Of a stretch of DNA of 64,000 nucleotides, positions 1-7,947 are shown in pieces. The translations under genes were made by a program, and so were the position numbers. Position 1 is the first letter of the stretch. Every line of letters begins with the position of its first letter. The notes below the pieces were generated by a model. That model saw nothing but the letters and a program-made list of their open reading frames with translations. It was not told the origin of the DNA and made no database searches. Source of the stretch: JBKHXF01 sp046566145 (lineage in GTDB: Bacteria; Actinomycetota; Nitriliruptoria; Nitriliruptorales; Nitriliruptoraceae); the NCBI GenBank assembly GCA_046566145.1, contig JBKHXF010000015.1, forward strand, positions 1-64,000, given 5' to 3'.

Positions 1-203
1 AGGCGTTCACCGAGGCCGTCGACGTCACCGGCATCGCGCTCACCAAGCTCGACGGCTCCTCGAAGGGCGGCATCGTCGTGGCGGTGCAGCGCGAGCTCGG
101 CATCCCCGTGAAGCTCGTCGGGCTCGGTGAGGACGTCGACGACCTGGCTCCGTTCGACCCTGAGCTGTTCGTCGAGGGCCTCTTCGCCGACGTCGGCGCC
201 TGA
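1..203 (+). CDS. ftsY: FtsY, SRP receptor GTPase (C-terminal fragment)
   Basis: Only the last 66 codons lie in the window; the first complete codon is at position 3 and the stop is TGA at 201-203. The fragment carries the SRP-GTPase motif TKLDG followed by SSKGG, and the GLGEDVDDLAPFDPELFVEGLF region that closes the FtsY G domain. FtsY is the membrane-associated receptor that docks the Ffh-ribosome complex for co-translational protein insertion. Its partner gene ffh lies 2 kb downstream, as in other actinobacteria. The 5' part cannot be assessed. Confidence 0.95.
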   Translation, partial: AFTEAVDVTGIALTKLDGSSKGGIVVAVQRELGIPVKLVGLGEDVDDLAPFDPELFVEGLFADVGA

Positions 204-205
204 GG

Positions 206-1999
206 TCAACGCCCGGCAGCACGTCCCGTGGTCGGGAAGCGCAGCACGAAGGCGACGCCGCCATCGGCCGGGTGCTCGACGTCGATCGTGCCGCCCATCG
301 ACACGGTGAGCTCCCGGGCGATGGCGAGCCCGAGCCCGGACCCGCGCACGTGGTGCTCGGCCGGGGTGCCCTGCACGAAGCGCTCGAAGAGGCGCTCGAC
401 GTGGGCGGGGTCGATCCCGGCGCCCCGGTCGCGCACCCGCAGCGTGATGCGGCCGTCGAGCAGCGTGCGGTCGAGCTCGATGGGCGGCACCCCGTGCTCG
501 CGGGCGTTGCGCACCAGGTTCGTGACGACCTGTCCGAGCCGGTAGGGGTCGGCGAGCACGCGCAGGCCGGGCTGGCCGGCCACCTCGACGTCGTCGCCGC
601 TGAGCGCCTCGAGGGCGTCGTCGAGGACGCGGTCGACCTCGACCACCTCCAGCGAGATGGCGAGCCGACCGCCGTCGAGGTCGCCGACGGTGCGCAGGTC
701 GTCGACGAGCCGGTGCAGGCGCCGGCCCTGGCGGTTCAGGGCCTGGAGCAGCGGGGTCCAGCGGTCGTCGAGGTCGGCGTGTCGCTCCAGCGTCTCCGCG
801 GCGCCGAGGATCGCCGTGAGCGGGGTGCGCAGCTCGTGGGAGGTGATCGCGATGAAGTCGGCCCGGATGCGGTCGAGCTCCTGCAGCCGGTCGGCCGCCT
901 CGACCTCGCGCTCGTACGCCCGCGCGGCCTCGATGACCAGCGCCATCGTGTCGGCGATGCGCTGGAGGTGGACCAGGTCGGTCCGGGAGTAGGCGTCGCC
1001 GTCCGGGGACACGGCGACGAGCGCGCCGATGAGCCCCGACCGCCCGCGGACGGGCACGACAGCCTGGCTGCGGGTGCCGGGCAGCGGTTGCCGGAGCGCG
1101 GTGACCTCCTCCTCGGACGCCACCAGCGCCGGGTCACCGTGCAGCACCCGGTCGATGGGGCCGCCGGCGTCGATCGGGGGCGGTGCGAGGTCGAACGTGG
1201 GGTCGGACGAGACCGCGCGGGCCGGGGTGCCGTCGGCGTCGAGGAGCACGACGGAGATGTTCTCGATGTCGGCCTGCTCGGCGACCTCCGCGAGCATGGC
1301 CTCGAGCGCCCCGTTGCTCAGCTCCCCGAGACCCGCGAGGGCGACGCGGTGCAGCGACTGCAGCTCCCGGCGAGCCGCCTGCTGGTCGGCCGCGAGGGCT
1401 CGGGCCCGCGCGGCCTCGCGCACCGCGGCCTCGCGTTCGCGCAGGACCGCCCGGACCAGCAGCACGACGAGGACGGCGGCGGCGGTCGCGGCCAGCACGA
1501 CGGTCGCGGGGTTCGCGAGCGTCGCCCCCGTCCCGGTCGTCCGCGCGACGACGACCGTGCGGGCCACCTCCTCGGCGGCGACGGCGAGCGCGCCGGCGAC
1601 CAGCCCGGGGACGTCGAACTTGACCGCGCCGACGAGGGGGAAGAGCGCGACAAGCGCGACCGCCCGCGACGAGCCGCCGGCGGCCAGCGCGAGGCTCAGC
1701 CCGGTGATCGTCACCACGTCGGCGACGGCCGTGCCGAGTGCGAGCCGGTGCAGCTCCTCGGGGTCGAGGCGCCGCGAGGTCAGCAGCACGGCGATGGCCG
1801 AGGTCGCCAGCGGCAGGGCGACGAAGGCGACGAGGGCGAGGACGGTGACCGCGCCGCCGGCGCCCACCCGCTCGAGCACCAGCGGGGCGAACAGCAGCGC
1901 CGCACCCGCGCGCACGGTCGCGAGGGCCCGCTCGACGGCGATCCGGACCTCCGCCGAGAGTCGTCGCGACGACGGGGCGGGCGTCGGTGGTGCGTGCAC
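206..1999 (-). CDS. Membrane sensor histidine kinase with GAF-like domain
   Basis: This is a 597-residue two-component sensor. Residues about 30-185 hold several hydrophobic helices, 215-360 look like a GAF-type sensor domain, and the DHp domain has the phospho-acceptor His388 in SHELRTPLT. The C-terminal ATPase domain shows an N box (NLVRNAREHG) and G boxes (DRGAGI, GSGLGLAIA), so the kinase should be active. No response-regulator gene is adjacent; the nearest receiver is at 38621. The GTG start at 1999 has no clear ribosome-binding site, and a -10-like box lies about 50 bases upstream. The tail ends 2 bases from ftsY in convergent orientation. The signal and the target are unknown. Confidence 0.88.
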   Translation of the reverse strand: MHAPPTPAPSSRRLSAEVRIAVERALATVRAGAALLFAPLVLERVGAGGAVTVLALVAFVALPLATSAIAVLLTSRRLDPEELHRLALGTAVADVVTITGLSLALAAGGSSRAVALVALFPLVGAVKFDVPGLVAGALAVAAEEVARTVVVARTTGTGATLANPATVVLAATAAAVLVVLLVRAVLREREAAVREAARARALAADQQAARRELQSLHRVALAGLGELSNGALEAMLAEVAEQADIENISVVLLDADGTPARAVSSDPTFDLAPPPIDAGGPIDRVLHGDPALVASEEEVTALRQPLPGTRSQAVVPVRGRSGLIGALVAVSPDGDAYSRTDLVHLQRIADTMALVIEAARAYEREVEAADRLQELDRIRADFIAITSHELRTPLTAILGAAETLERHADLDDRWTPLLQALNRQGRRLHRLVDDLRTVGDLDGGRLAISLEVVEVDRVLDDALEALSGDDVEVAGQPGLRVLADPYRLGQVVTNLVRNAREHGVPPIELDRTLLDGRITLRVRDRGAGIDPAHVERLFERFVQGTPAEHHVRGSGLGLAIARELTVSMGGTIDVEHPADGGVAFVLRFPTTGRAAGR

Positions 2000-2046
2000 G
2001 GTCGCGTCGTTCCCCGGCCGGCGGCAGGGGCGCCGAGCCGCGGCGC

Positions 2047-2102
2047 AGCCTAGGTCGCGACCCGACCGTCCGCCCGGTCACCCGGACCGCCCTCGCTACG
2101 CT
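2047..2102. promoter_or_regulatory. Divergent -10 boxes between the sensor kinase and ffh
   Basis: On the minus strand TAGGCT (2052 to 2047) can serve the kinase gene. On the plus strand TACGCT (2097-2102) can serve ffh, leaving a leader of roughly 70 bases. No convincing -35 hexamers were found, which is common for actinobacterial promoters. Confidence 0.4.
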
Positions 2103-2176
2103 CGCTGCGGGCGTCCCCGCGCGACGGAGGCGTCCCACGGAGCACGCCGAACCGCCGACACGCAAGGGATGCCCCC

Positions 2177-3649
2177 GTGTTCGACTCGCTGGCAGGTCGC
2201 CTCGACGCCGCGCTGGACAAGGTCCGCGGCCGGGGCCGACTCGACGAGAAGACCGTCGACGCGACCCTGAAGGAGATCCGTCTCGCCCTCCTCGAGGCGG
2301 ACGTCAACTTCAAGGTCGTCAAGGACATCGTCGGGCGGCTGCGCGAGACGCTCGTCGGCGAGGACGTCGCGAAGGCGCTGAACCCGTCACAGCAGGTCGT
2401 CAAGGCCGTCGACGCCGAGCTGACCCGCGCCATGGGCGGCGAGGCCGTCCCGCTGACGCTCAGCGGCAAGCCCGCCGTCATCATGCTGTGCGGCCTGCAG
2501 GGCTCCGGCAAGACGACCGCGGCCGGCAAGCTCGCCAAGGAGCTGAAGAAGCGCGGCCGCAACCCGATGCTCGTCGCCTGCGACCTGCAGCGTCCCGCCG
2601 CCGTGCAGCAGCTGCGGGTCAACGCGGAGAAGGTCGGCGTCCACGTCTACGCGCCGGTCGAGTCCGGCGACCCGGTCCCGGTCGCGCGCGACGCCATCGG
2701 CAAGGCGAAGGAGACCGGCTGCGACGTCGTCATCGTCGACACCGCCGGCCGCCTCCACGTCGACGAGGAGCTGATGCAGCAGGCCCGCGACATCCGCGAG
2801 GCCACCGGCGCCACCGAGACGCTGTTCGTCATCGACGCGATGATCGGTCAGGAGGCCGTCAACGTCGCGAAGTCCTTCCTCGACGTCGTCGGGTTCGACG
2901 GGGTCGTCCTCACCAAGCTCGACGGCGACGCCCGCGGTGGTGCGGCGCTGTCGGTCGCCGAGGTGACGGGCAAGCCGATCAAGTTCGCCTCCGTCGGCGA
3001 GAAGATGGAGGACTTCGAGGCCTTCCACCCCGACCGCATGGCGTCGCGCATCCTCGGGATGGGCGACGTGATGACGCTCATCGAGAAGGCCGAGGAGACC
3101 TACACCGAGGACCAGGCCGCCAAGGCCGAGCAGGCGCTGCTCAGCGGCGAGTTCACCCTCGACGACTTCCTCGACCAGATGCAGATGCTCAAGAAGATGG
3201 GCCCGCTGCAGGGCCTGCTCGGGATGCTCCCCGGCATGGGCAAGCAGCTCAAGGACCTCGACATCGACGACCGGCAGGTCGCCCGCGTCGAGGCGATCAT
3301 CCGGTCGATGACGCCGTCCGAGCGCCGTGACACCCGCCTGCTGACGAAGCAGGGCGCGTCCCGCAAGCGTCGCATCGCTGCCGGGTCCGGCACCTCCGTG
3401 CAGGAGGTCAACCGCCTCGTCAAGCAGTTCGAGGAGGCGAAGAAGGTCATGAAGTCGGTGTCGAGGATGGCCGGCCTCGGGAACATGAAGCAGACCGCCG
3501 GCGTCCGCGGTGGCCTCAAGCAGGCCAAGGCGATGAAGCAGCTGCAGCAGTCCGGCCAGCTCCCGCCCGGCCTCGGTGGGCCCGGCGCCGGCGGCGGGCT
3601 GGGCGGCTTCCCCGGCCTGCAGCCGGCGCCCGGCAAGAAGCAGAAGTAG
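2177..3649 (+). CDS. ffh: Signal recognition particle protein Ffh
   Basis: Ffh binds signal sequences and 4.5S RNA and, with FtsY, targets nascent membrane proteins to the translocon. The 490-residue product has the N domain, then the G domain with the P-loop GLQGSGKTT near residue 107, DTAGRLHVDEE and TKLDGDARGG. The methionine-rich M domain follows (MLKKMGPLQGLLGMLPGMG), with SRMAGLGNMKQ near the end. A Gly/Pro-rich tail closes the protein. The GTG start begins directly at the conserved FDSLAGRLDAAL. The SRP RNA gene is not recognisable in this window. Confidence 0.97.
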   Translation: MFDSLAGRLDAALDKVRGRGRLDEKTVDATLKEIRLALLEADVNFKVVKDIVGRLRETLVGEDVAKALNPSQQVVKAVDAELTRAMGGEAVPLTLSGKPAVIMLCGLQGSGKTTAAGKLAKELKKRGRNPMLVACDLQRPAAVQQLRVNAEKVGVHVYAPVESGDPVPVARDAIGKAKETGCDVVIVDTAGRLHVDEELMQQARDIREATGATETLFVIDAMIGQEAVNVAKSFLDVVGFDGVVLTKLDGDARGGAALSVAEVTGKPIKFASVGEKMEDFEAFHPDRMASRILGMGDVMTLIEKAEETYTEDQAAKAEQALLSGEFTLDDFLDQMQMLKKMGPLQGLLGMLPGMGKQLKDLDIDDRQVARVEAIIRSMTPSERRDTRLLTKQGASRKRRIAAGSGTSVQEVNRLVKQFEEAKKVMKSVSRMAGLGNMKQTAGVRGGLKQAKAMKQLQQSGQLPPGLGGPGAGGGLGGFPGLQPAPGKKQK

Positions 3650-3767
3650 GCCTGGTCGGTAGGCCGCCGATCGTGGGAGCCACGCCGGTAGCCCCGGACC
3701 TCCCAGGCCGAGTGTCGAACTCCGCGCGACGCCACTCGGAGCCCGGAACGCGACCTCGACGACCGCG

Positions 3768-3797
3768 TTGACAAGTGGTGCGGGGGGGGGACACACT
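3768..3797 (+). promoter_or_regulatory. Putative promoter with a G9 tract in its spacer
   Basis: A consensus -35 TTGACA (3768-3773) is followed after 18 bases by CACACT (3792-3797). The spacer contains a run of nine G (3782-3790). It precedes the secreted orphan gene that starts at about 3838. Confidence 0.4.
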
Positions 3798-3837
3798 CTG
3801 CGCAGAACGTCCGGGAGGGGACGTCCGGGAGGGGGCC

Positions 3838-4368
3838 GTGATGGGTGGAACTCGCAGAGGCCAGGTCGCCGTCCGAGTGCTGTCGGTCGCGATTGTCGTC
3901 GGCTCTGGATTGGCCGCAGCCACGGGACAGGCGTCCGCGAACGAGATCCGCACGATCAACGTTGGCGGGAAGTACGACCGGCAACACGTCAGCGTGGAGT
4001 ACTCGCCGAACGCGGCCTCGTGGACGGCCCGGCGCATCACCCACGTGAAGTTCAGCGGCTCTCGTGGCGGTTCGCCGACCACACAAGCGTCCTGGGAGAA
4101 GCGGGAACTCCACGTCTACTACGGCCATCGAGACCACGGAGTGACGACGGCGACGAAGTTCGGAGCAGGTCCGCACCGGTACAACGTCAACTGCTTCTCC
4201 GACGGGTCCGGTTGTGACTGGTCGAACGCGCCCAACGACACGCCCTGGCAGGGACGCTCCATGCCGACGATCTTGAAGAGCTACTTCCGCACCAGGGTCT
4301 ACTGCTCGAACACCTGCACGAACTTCTCGGAGGATTCGGTGCTCTACTGGGAGGTGGGGCGGTGGTGA
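3838..4368 (+). CDS. Secreted orphan protein
   Basis: I do not recognise the family. The GTG at 3838 or the ATG right after it (3841) follows a GGGAGGGGG-type ribosome-binding site and gives about 176 residues. An N-terminal signal peptide is clear: a basic GGTRRGQ start, a hydrophobic stretch, then a GQASA/NE cleavage site. The mature part is aromatic-rich and has four cysteines (CFSDGSGC and CSNTC), suggesting two disulfides. Codon use looks less GC-rich than in the neighbours, and the gene interrupts the ffh-rpsP order, so recent acquisition is possible. It overlaps the following lipoprotein gene, so the two are probably co-expressed. Confidence 0.75.
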   Translation: MMGGTRRGQVAVRVLSVAIVVGSGLAAATGQASANEIRTINVGGKYDRQHVSVEYSPNAASWTARRITHVKFSGSRGGSPTTQASWEKRELHVYYGHRDHGVTTATKFGAGPHRYNVNCFSDGSGCDWSNAPNDTPWQGRSMPTILKSYFRTRVYCSNTCTNFSEDSVLYWEVGRW

Positions 4369-5036
4369 ACGCGACCAGGCTGCTGATCCTGTTGCCGGTG
4401 ACCGTGCTCCTCGCCGCCGGGTGCGCGGGTGCGCCGACGGGCGTGGACGTCGGGGAGTCCGCGTTGCCCCCCACCGCGCCGGCTCCGGTCGAGCTGGTCG
4501 TCGTTGAGGAGTCGTTCATCGTCCAGCCGGACACGTCGGTCATCAGCTCCCGCACCGTCTGGCACGCCGCGGTGGGCGACCCGGTCGCGGCCTGGGCGCG
4601 CGAGGTCGTCGGCAGCGTCACCGTCTCCGACGATCCGACCTTGCGAGCCGCGCTGCCTCCGGGCCATCGCGAGGTCCTGGCGTCGGGGCAACTGCGCATC
4701 GATCTCGGCGATGGGTCCGACGTGGTCACCGAGTGGGTGGGCGATGCGTTCGCGATGACCTGGTGGCTGCAGCCACGCTACGAGGGCGAGGTTCGTGAGG
4801 GCAACATCGTGCGGGTCGGTGAGGACCTCGTCGCGCTGGACGACACCGGGGCCCCGGTGGTGGCGGCCACGGTCTCGGGTGAGCTCGTCGAGACCCTGTC
4901 GTACGTGGCCGGCCATCCCGAGGCGGACCGGCTGCTCGGCGAGCTGCTCGCGCTGCTGCCTGCCTCAGCGGTGACGATGCTCGAGGGCCAGCGCGATGAC
5001 CTGACGGCGGCCGCCCCGGACCTGCGTGGCCTCTGA
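4362..5036 (+). CDS. Putative lipoprotein of unknown function
   Basis: The 224-residue product has a short hydrophobic signal and a lipobox LLAAGC with Cys21, so it is probably lipidated and anchored outside the membrane. The mature region contains VVVEESFIVQPDTSVISSRTVW and a WWLQP stretch; no known domain is evident. GTG codons at 4362 and 4365 are both possible; the GAGGT site at 4351-4355 favours 4362. The start overlaps the stop of the upstream secreted protein by a few bases, implying translational coupling. The pair may work together at the cell surface, but this is inference. Confidence 0.75.
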   Translation: MVNATRLLILLPVTVLLAAGCAGAPTGVDVGESALPPTAPAPVELVVVEESFIVQPDTSVISSRTVWHAAVGDPVAAWAREVVGSVTVSDDPTLRAALPPGHREVLASGQLRIDLGDGSDVVTEWVGDAFAMTWWLQPRYEGEVREGNIVRVGEDLVALDDTGAPVVAATVSGELVETLSYVAGHPEADRLLGELLALLPASAVTMLEGQRDDLTAAAPDLRGL

Positions 5037-5068
5037 CGCCACGCGGCCCGGGTGACGCCGGGACCCGC

Positions 5069-5074
5069 TACCCT
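5069..5074 (+). promoter_or_regulatory. -10 box upstream of rpsP
   Basis: TACCCT at 5069-5074 fits the TANNNT pattern used throughout the window. It would give a leader of about 155 bases before the rpsP start at 5236. No clear -35 was seen. Confidence 0.35.
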
Positions 5075-5235
5075 CTGCAGCCGCGCCGCTCGGGGCCGTC
5101 CCCCTGCGTCGCACACGTCCGGTCGGCTCCCGCCCTCCCACGACGCGCACACCACCTCGCGTGGTCGTCGGTCGGGTACGGGTCGACACCACCCGGTGGC
5201 GCGAGACGCGCCCCACGTCCGACGAGGACCTACCC

Positions 5236-5658
5236 ATGGCCGTCAAGCTCCGCCTGCGCCGCGAGGGCACCAAGAAGCGCCCCCACTACCGCGTCGTCGC
5301 CGCCGACTCGCGCTCCCCGCGCGACGGTCGGTTCATCGAGATCATCGGCGAGTACCACCCGCTCGACAACCCGTCGACCATCCGCATCGACAACGAGCGT
5401 GCCCTGCACTGGCTCCGCGTCGGCGCCCAGCCGACCGACCAGGTGAAGGTCCTGCTGCGCATCTCCGGTGCGTGGGAGGAGTTCAAGCCCGAGGACAAGC
5501 CGAGGCGCGACCGCTCGGCCAAGGCCGACGCGCCCAAGCTGTCGAAGAAGGCGAAGGCCAGGGCCGCCGAGGCCGCCGAGGCCGCTGCGGCGCCGGCGCC
5601 CGCCGAGGAGCCGGCCGAGGCGGCGGGTGACGACGCGGGCGAGGAGTCGGCCGAGTGA
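5236..5658 (+). CDS. rpsP: Ribosomal protein S16 (bS16)
   Basis: S16 is a small-subunit assembly protein. The conserved core begins with MAVKLRLRREGTKKRPHYR and continues through RDGRFIEIIGEYHPL. The ATG at 5236 is chosen because it starts this core; an in-frame upstream extension is not conserved-looking. After about residue 85 the protein carries an Ala/Glu/Lys/Pro-rich tail, for 140 residues in total, longer than the usual 80-90 but common in actinobacteria. It begins the rpsP-khpA-rimM-trmD operon and overlaps khpA by 4 bases. Confidence 0.96.
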   Translation: MAVKLRLRREGTKKRPHYRVVAADSRSPRDGRFIEIIGEYHPLDNPSTIRIDNERALHWLRVGAQPTDQVKVLLRISGAWEEFKPEDKPRRDRSAKADAPKLSKKAKARAAEAAEAAAAPAPAEEPAEAAGDDAGEESAE

Positions 5659-5891
5659 GGGCCGCCGACACGCTCGAGTTCGTCGCGAAGCAGCTCGTCG
5701 ACCACCCCGAGGACGTCGAGGTCGTGGTCAAGGACGAGGACCGGCAGACGGTCCTGGAGCTGTTCGTGCACGACGATGACCTGGGCAAGGTCATCGGCAA
5801 GCGCGGTCGCACCGCCAAGGCCATCCGCACGCTCGTGAAGGCGGCGGCCAGCCTGGACGGCGACAACGTCCACGTCGAGATCGTCGACTGA
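5655..5891 (+). CDS. khpA: KhpA, KH-domain RNA-binding protein
   Basis: This is a 78-residue single-KH protein with the GKRG form of the GxxG loop (VIGKRGRTAKAIRTLV). KhpA binds RNA, usually with KhpB, and sits between rpsP and rimM in many Gram-positive bacteria. The GTG start overlaps the rpsP stop as GTGA, so it is translationally coupled. The partner khpB is normally near the replication origin and is not expected here. Confidence 0.92.
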   Translation: MRAADTLEFVAKQLVDHPEDVEVVVKDEDRQTVLELFVHDDDLGKVIGKRGRTAKAIRTLVKAAASLDGDNVHVEIVD

Positions 5892-5895
5892 CGCC

Positions 5896-6489
5896 GTGAC
5901 CCGCGACACCCACCCGGCCGACGGGGACCTGGTCCTCGTCGGCCGTGTCGTGAAGCCCCACGGCATCCGCGGCGAGGTGGCCGTGGACGTCCTGTCGGAC
6001 GTCGACGGCCGGTTCGCGCCCGGCGCGGAGCTGACCGGTCGCGGTCGCACCTGGGTCGTGGAGACCTCGCGGCCCCACCAGGGCCGCGCGCTCGTGCGCT
6101 TCGAGGGCGTGCCCGACCGGACCGCCGCCGAGGCGCTGCGCGGCCTCACGCTGCACGCACCGCCGGCCGCGGACCTCGACGACGCGCTGTTCTGGGCCCA
6201 CGAGCTCGTCGGGCTCGAGGTCGTCCACGGCGACGACGGCCGCCTGCTCGGCGTGGTCGCCGACCTCGTCGAGCTGCCGCCGGCGGCCGGGTACGACCTG
6301 CTCGAGGTCGTCCACGAGGGCCGCACGTGGCTGCTGCCGGCGGTCGACGAGCTCGTCGAGGTCGAGGAGCTCGACGGGGGCGGGTACCGGCTGGTCGTCG
6401 TCGACCCGCCCGAGGGGCTCGTCGACGGCGAGCCCGTCGTGGTGCGTGCCCCCGACGAGCCGGATCCCGGCCCCGAGCCGGACGCCTGA
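5896..6489 (+). CDS. rimM: Ribosome maturation factor RimM
   Basis: RimM assists 16S rRNA 3'-domain maturation and binds S19. The N-terminal RimM barrel starts with LVLVGRVVKPHGIRGEVAV, and the C-terminal PRC-barrel includes GRLLGVVADLVELP and a conserved W-LLPAV-ELV segment. The length of 197 residues is slightly long because of an acidic C-terminal tail. It lies 4 bases after khpA and 4 bases before trmD, within the same operon. Confidence 0.95.
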   Translation: MTRDTHPADGDLVLVGRVVKPHGIRGEVAVDVLSDVDGRFAPGAELTGRGRTWVVETSRPHQGRALVRFEGVPDRTAAEALRGLTLHAPPAADLDDALFWAHELVGLEVVHGDDGRLLGVVADLVELPPAAGYDLLEVVHEGRTWLLPAVDELVEVEELDGGGYRLVVVDPPEGLVDGEPVVVRAPDEPDPGPEPDA

Positions 6490-6493
6490 GCCG

Positions 6494-7267
6494 ATGCGCA
6501 TCGACGTCCTGACCATCTTCCCCGAGTACCTCGCCGGGCCGCTCGACGTGTCGCTGCTCGGCCGCGCCCGCGAGCAGGGCCTGCTCGACGTGCGCCTGCA
6601 CGACCTGCGCGAGTGGGCCACCGACCGCCACCGCACCGTCGACGACGCCCCCTACGGCGGCGGCGCCGGCATGGTGATGCGGGCCGACGTGTGGACCGCC
6701 GCCGCCGAGGCCGTCTGGAACGACGCGCCGACCGGCACCCGGCTGCCCGACCCGCCGGAGGACCCGGCCGCCGACGAGGTGCGCTTCCGCGCCGGCGGCG
6801 CGCGGCCCCGGACCGTGCTGCTCACCCCGCGCGGCCGTCCGCTCGACCAGCGGCTCGTCGAGGACCTCGCCACCGAGGACCGCCTCGTGCTGTGCTGCGG
6901 CCGGTACGAGGGCATCGACGAGCGCGTCCACGAGACCGTCGCCACCGACGAGGTCTCGATCGGGGACTACGTGCTGTGGGGCGGCGAGGTCGCCGCGCTC
7001 GTCGTCGTCGAAGCGGTCAGTCGGCTCGTGCCGGGGATCATGGGCAACGCCGAGAGCCCCCACGACGAGTCGTTCACGTCCGGACTGCTCGAGTACCCGC
7101 AGTACACGCGCCCCGCCGAGCTCCGGGGGAGGGGCATCCCGGACGTGCTCACCAGCGGGGACCACGGTCGCGTCGCCGCCTGGCGCCGGGAGCAGGCCGA
7201 GGCCCTGACCCGCGCCCGCCGACCCGACCTGCTCCCGCCGGACGAGGGTCCCGACGGCGGCGCCTGA
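6494..7267 (+). CDS. trmD: tRNA (guanine37-N1)-methyltransferase TrmD
   Basis: TrmD uses S-adenosylmethionine to methylate G37 next to the anticodon, preventing frameshifting. The 257-residue product starts with MRIDVLTIFPEYL. It has the SPOUT trefoil-knot signature IGDYVLWGGEVAALV and the C-terminal SPHDESF and LLEYPQYTRP motifs. The ATG at 6494 is the conserved start, 4 bases after the rimM stop. A GC-rich hairpin follows the gene at 7290-7311. Confidence 0.97.
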   Translation: MRIDVLTIFPEYLAGPLDVSLLGRAREQGLLDVRLHDLREWATDRHRTVDDAPYGGGAGMVMRADVWTAAAEAVWNDAPTGTRLPDPPEDPAADEVRFRAGGARPRTVLLTPRGRPLDQRLVEDLATEDRLVLCCGRYEGIDERVHETVATDEVSIGDYVLWGGEVAALVVVEAVSRLVPGIMGNAESPHDESFTSGLLEYPQYTRPAELRGRGIPDVLTSGDHGRVAAWRREQAEALTRARRPDLLPPDEGPDGGA

Positions 7268-7289
7268 GGGCGCCGGCGGCGCGTCGGGC

Positions 7290-7311
7290 GCGCACCGCGC
7301 CGGCGGTGCGC
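7290..7311 (+). terminator. Hairpin after trmD
   Basis: An 8-bp perfect inverted repeat (GCGCACCG / CGGTGCGC) with a 6-base loop lies 23 bases after trmD. It has no T-tract. It sits directly before the rplS promoter, so it probably separates the two transcription units. Confidence 0.4.
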
Positions 7312-7341
7312 TTGCCGGATCGGGCCCCGCGCCCGTATCCT
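7312..7341 (+). promoter_or_regulatory. rplS promoter
   Basis: TTGCCG (7312-7317), an 18-base spacer and TATCCT (7336-7341) form a good sigma70-type promoter. It leaves a leader of about 155 bases before rplS. Confidence 0.6.
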
Positions 7342-7502
7342 GCGGCACCCGCGTGCTGCGTGGCACCGCCGCGTGCGCCGACGACGACCTCCCGGCGCCG
7401 CACCCCCCGACCTCAGGGCGACCCTCGGTCGGTGTGCCAGCACCACGCCTGCACCCCGGACGAGCCGCGTCCGCGGACACGACCTCCCCACAGGACCGCG
7501 AG

Positions 7503-7859
7503 ATGAACACCGTCGACATCGTCGAGAAGTCGCGCCTGCGCGACGACCTGCCCGAGTTCTGGCCCGGCGACAACGTCAAGGTCAACGTCCGCGTCATCGA
7601 GGGCACCCGGTCCCGCATCCAGGTGTTCGAGGGCGTCGTGATCGGCCGCCGTGGCGGCGGTCTGCGCGAGACCTTCACGGTCCGCAAGATCTCGTTCGGC
7701 GTCGGCGTCGAGCGCACCTTCCCGCTCCACAGCCCGGTGCTCGAGGGCATCGAGGTCGTGCGTCGCGGCAAGGTCCGTCGCGCCAAGCTCTACTACCTCC
7801 GCGACCGGGTCGGCAAGAAGGCCCGCATCAAGGAGAAGCGGGACCTGTCCGCGTCCTGA
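7503..7859 (+). CDS. rplS: Ribosomal protein L19 (bL19)
   Basis: L19 sits at the 30S-50S interface of the ribosome. The 118-residue product shows the family pattern FWPGDNVKVNVRVIEG, IQVFEGVVIGRRGGG, FTVRKISFGVGVERTFPLHSP and VRRGKVRRAKLYYLRDR. The ATG at 7503 begins MNTVDIVEKS, typical of the family. It follows trmD as in many bacteria but has its own promoter here. Confidence 0.97.
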   Translation: MNTVDIVEKSRLRDDLPEFWPGDNVKVNVRVIEGTRSRIQVFEGVVIGRRGGGLRETFTVRKISFGVGVERTFPLHSPVLEGIEVVRRGKVRRAKLYYLRDRVGKKARIKEKRDLSAS

Positions 7860-7872
7860 CCCCCGAGGTCGT

Positions 7873-7910
7873 TACGCTCGTCCGCATCCCGCCCGCCCCG
7901 GGCGGGATGC
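7873..7910 (+). promoter_or_regulatory. lepB promoter with stem-loop at the predicted mRNA 5' end
   Basis: TACGCT (7873-7878) is followed by a perfect 11-bp inverted repeat (GCATCCCGCCC / GGGCGGGATGC, 7884-7894 and 7900-7910) with a 5-base loop. The stem would begin at or next to the transcription start. The element might instead be the rplS terminator, or serve both roles. Confidence 0.5.
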
Positions 7911-7947
7911 GTGTGTGAGGGGCCGGGACGTGCCGGAGGAGAGTTCC

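Noticed and set aside
206..2053. Long open frames on the plus strand opposite the sensor kinase
   Set aside because: They are antisense shadows caused by high GC; they lack start signals and known motifs, while the minus strand shows full kinase motifs.
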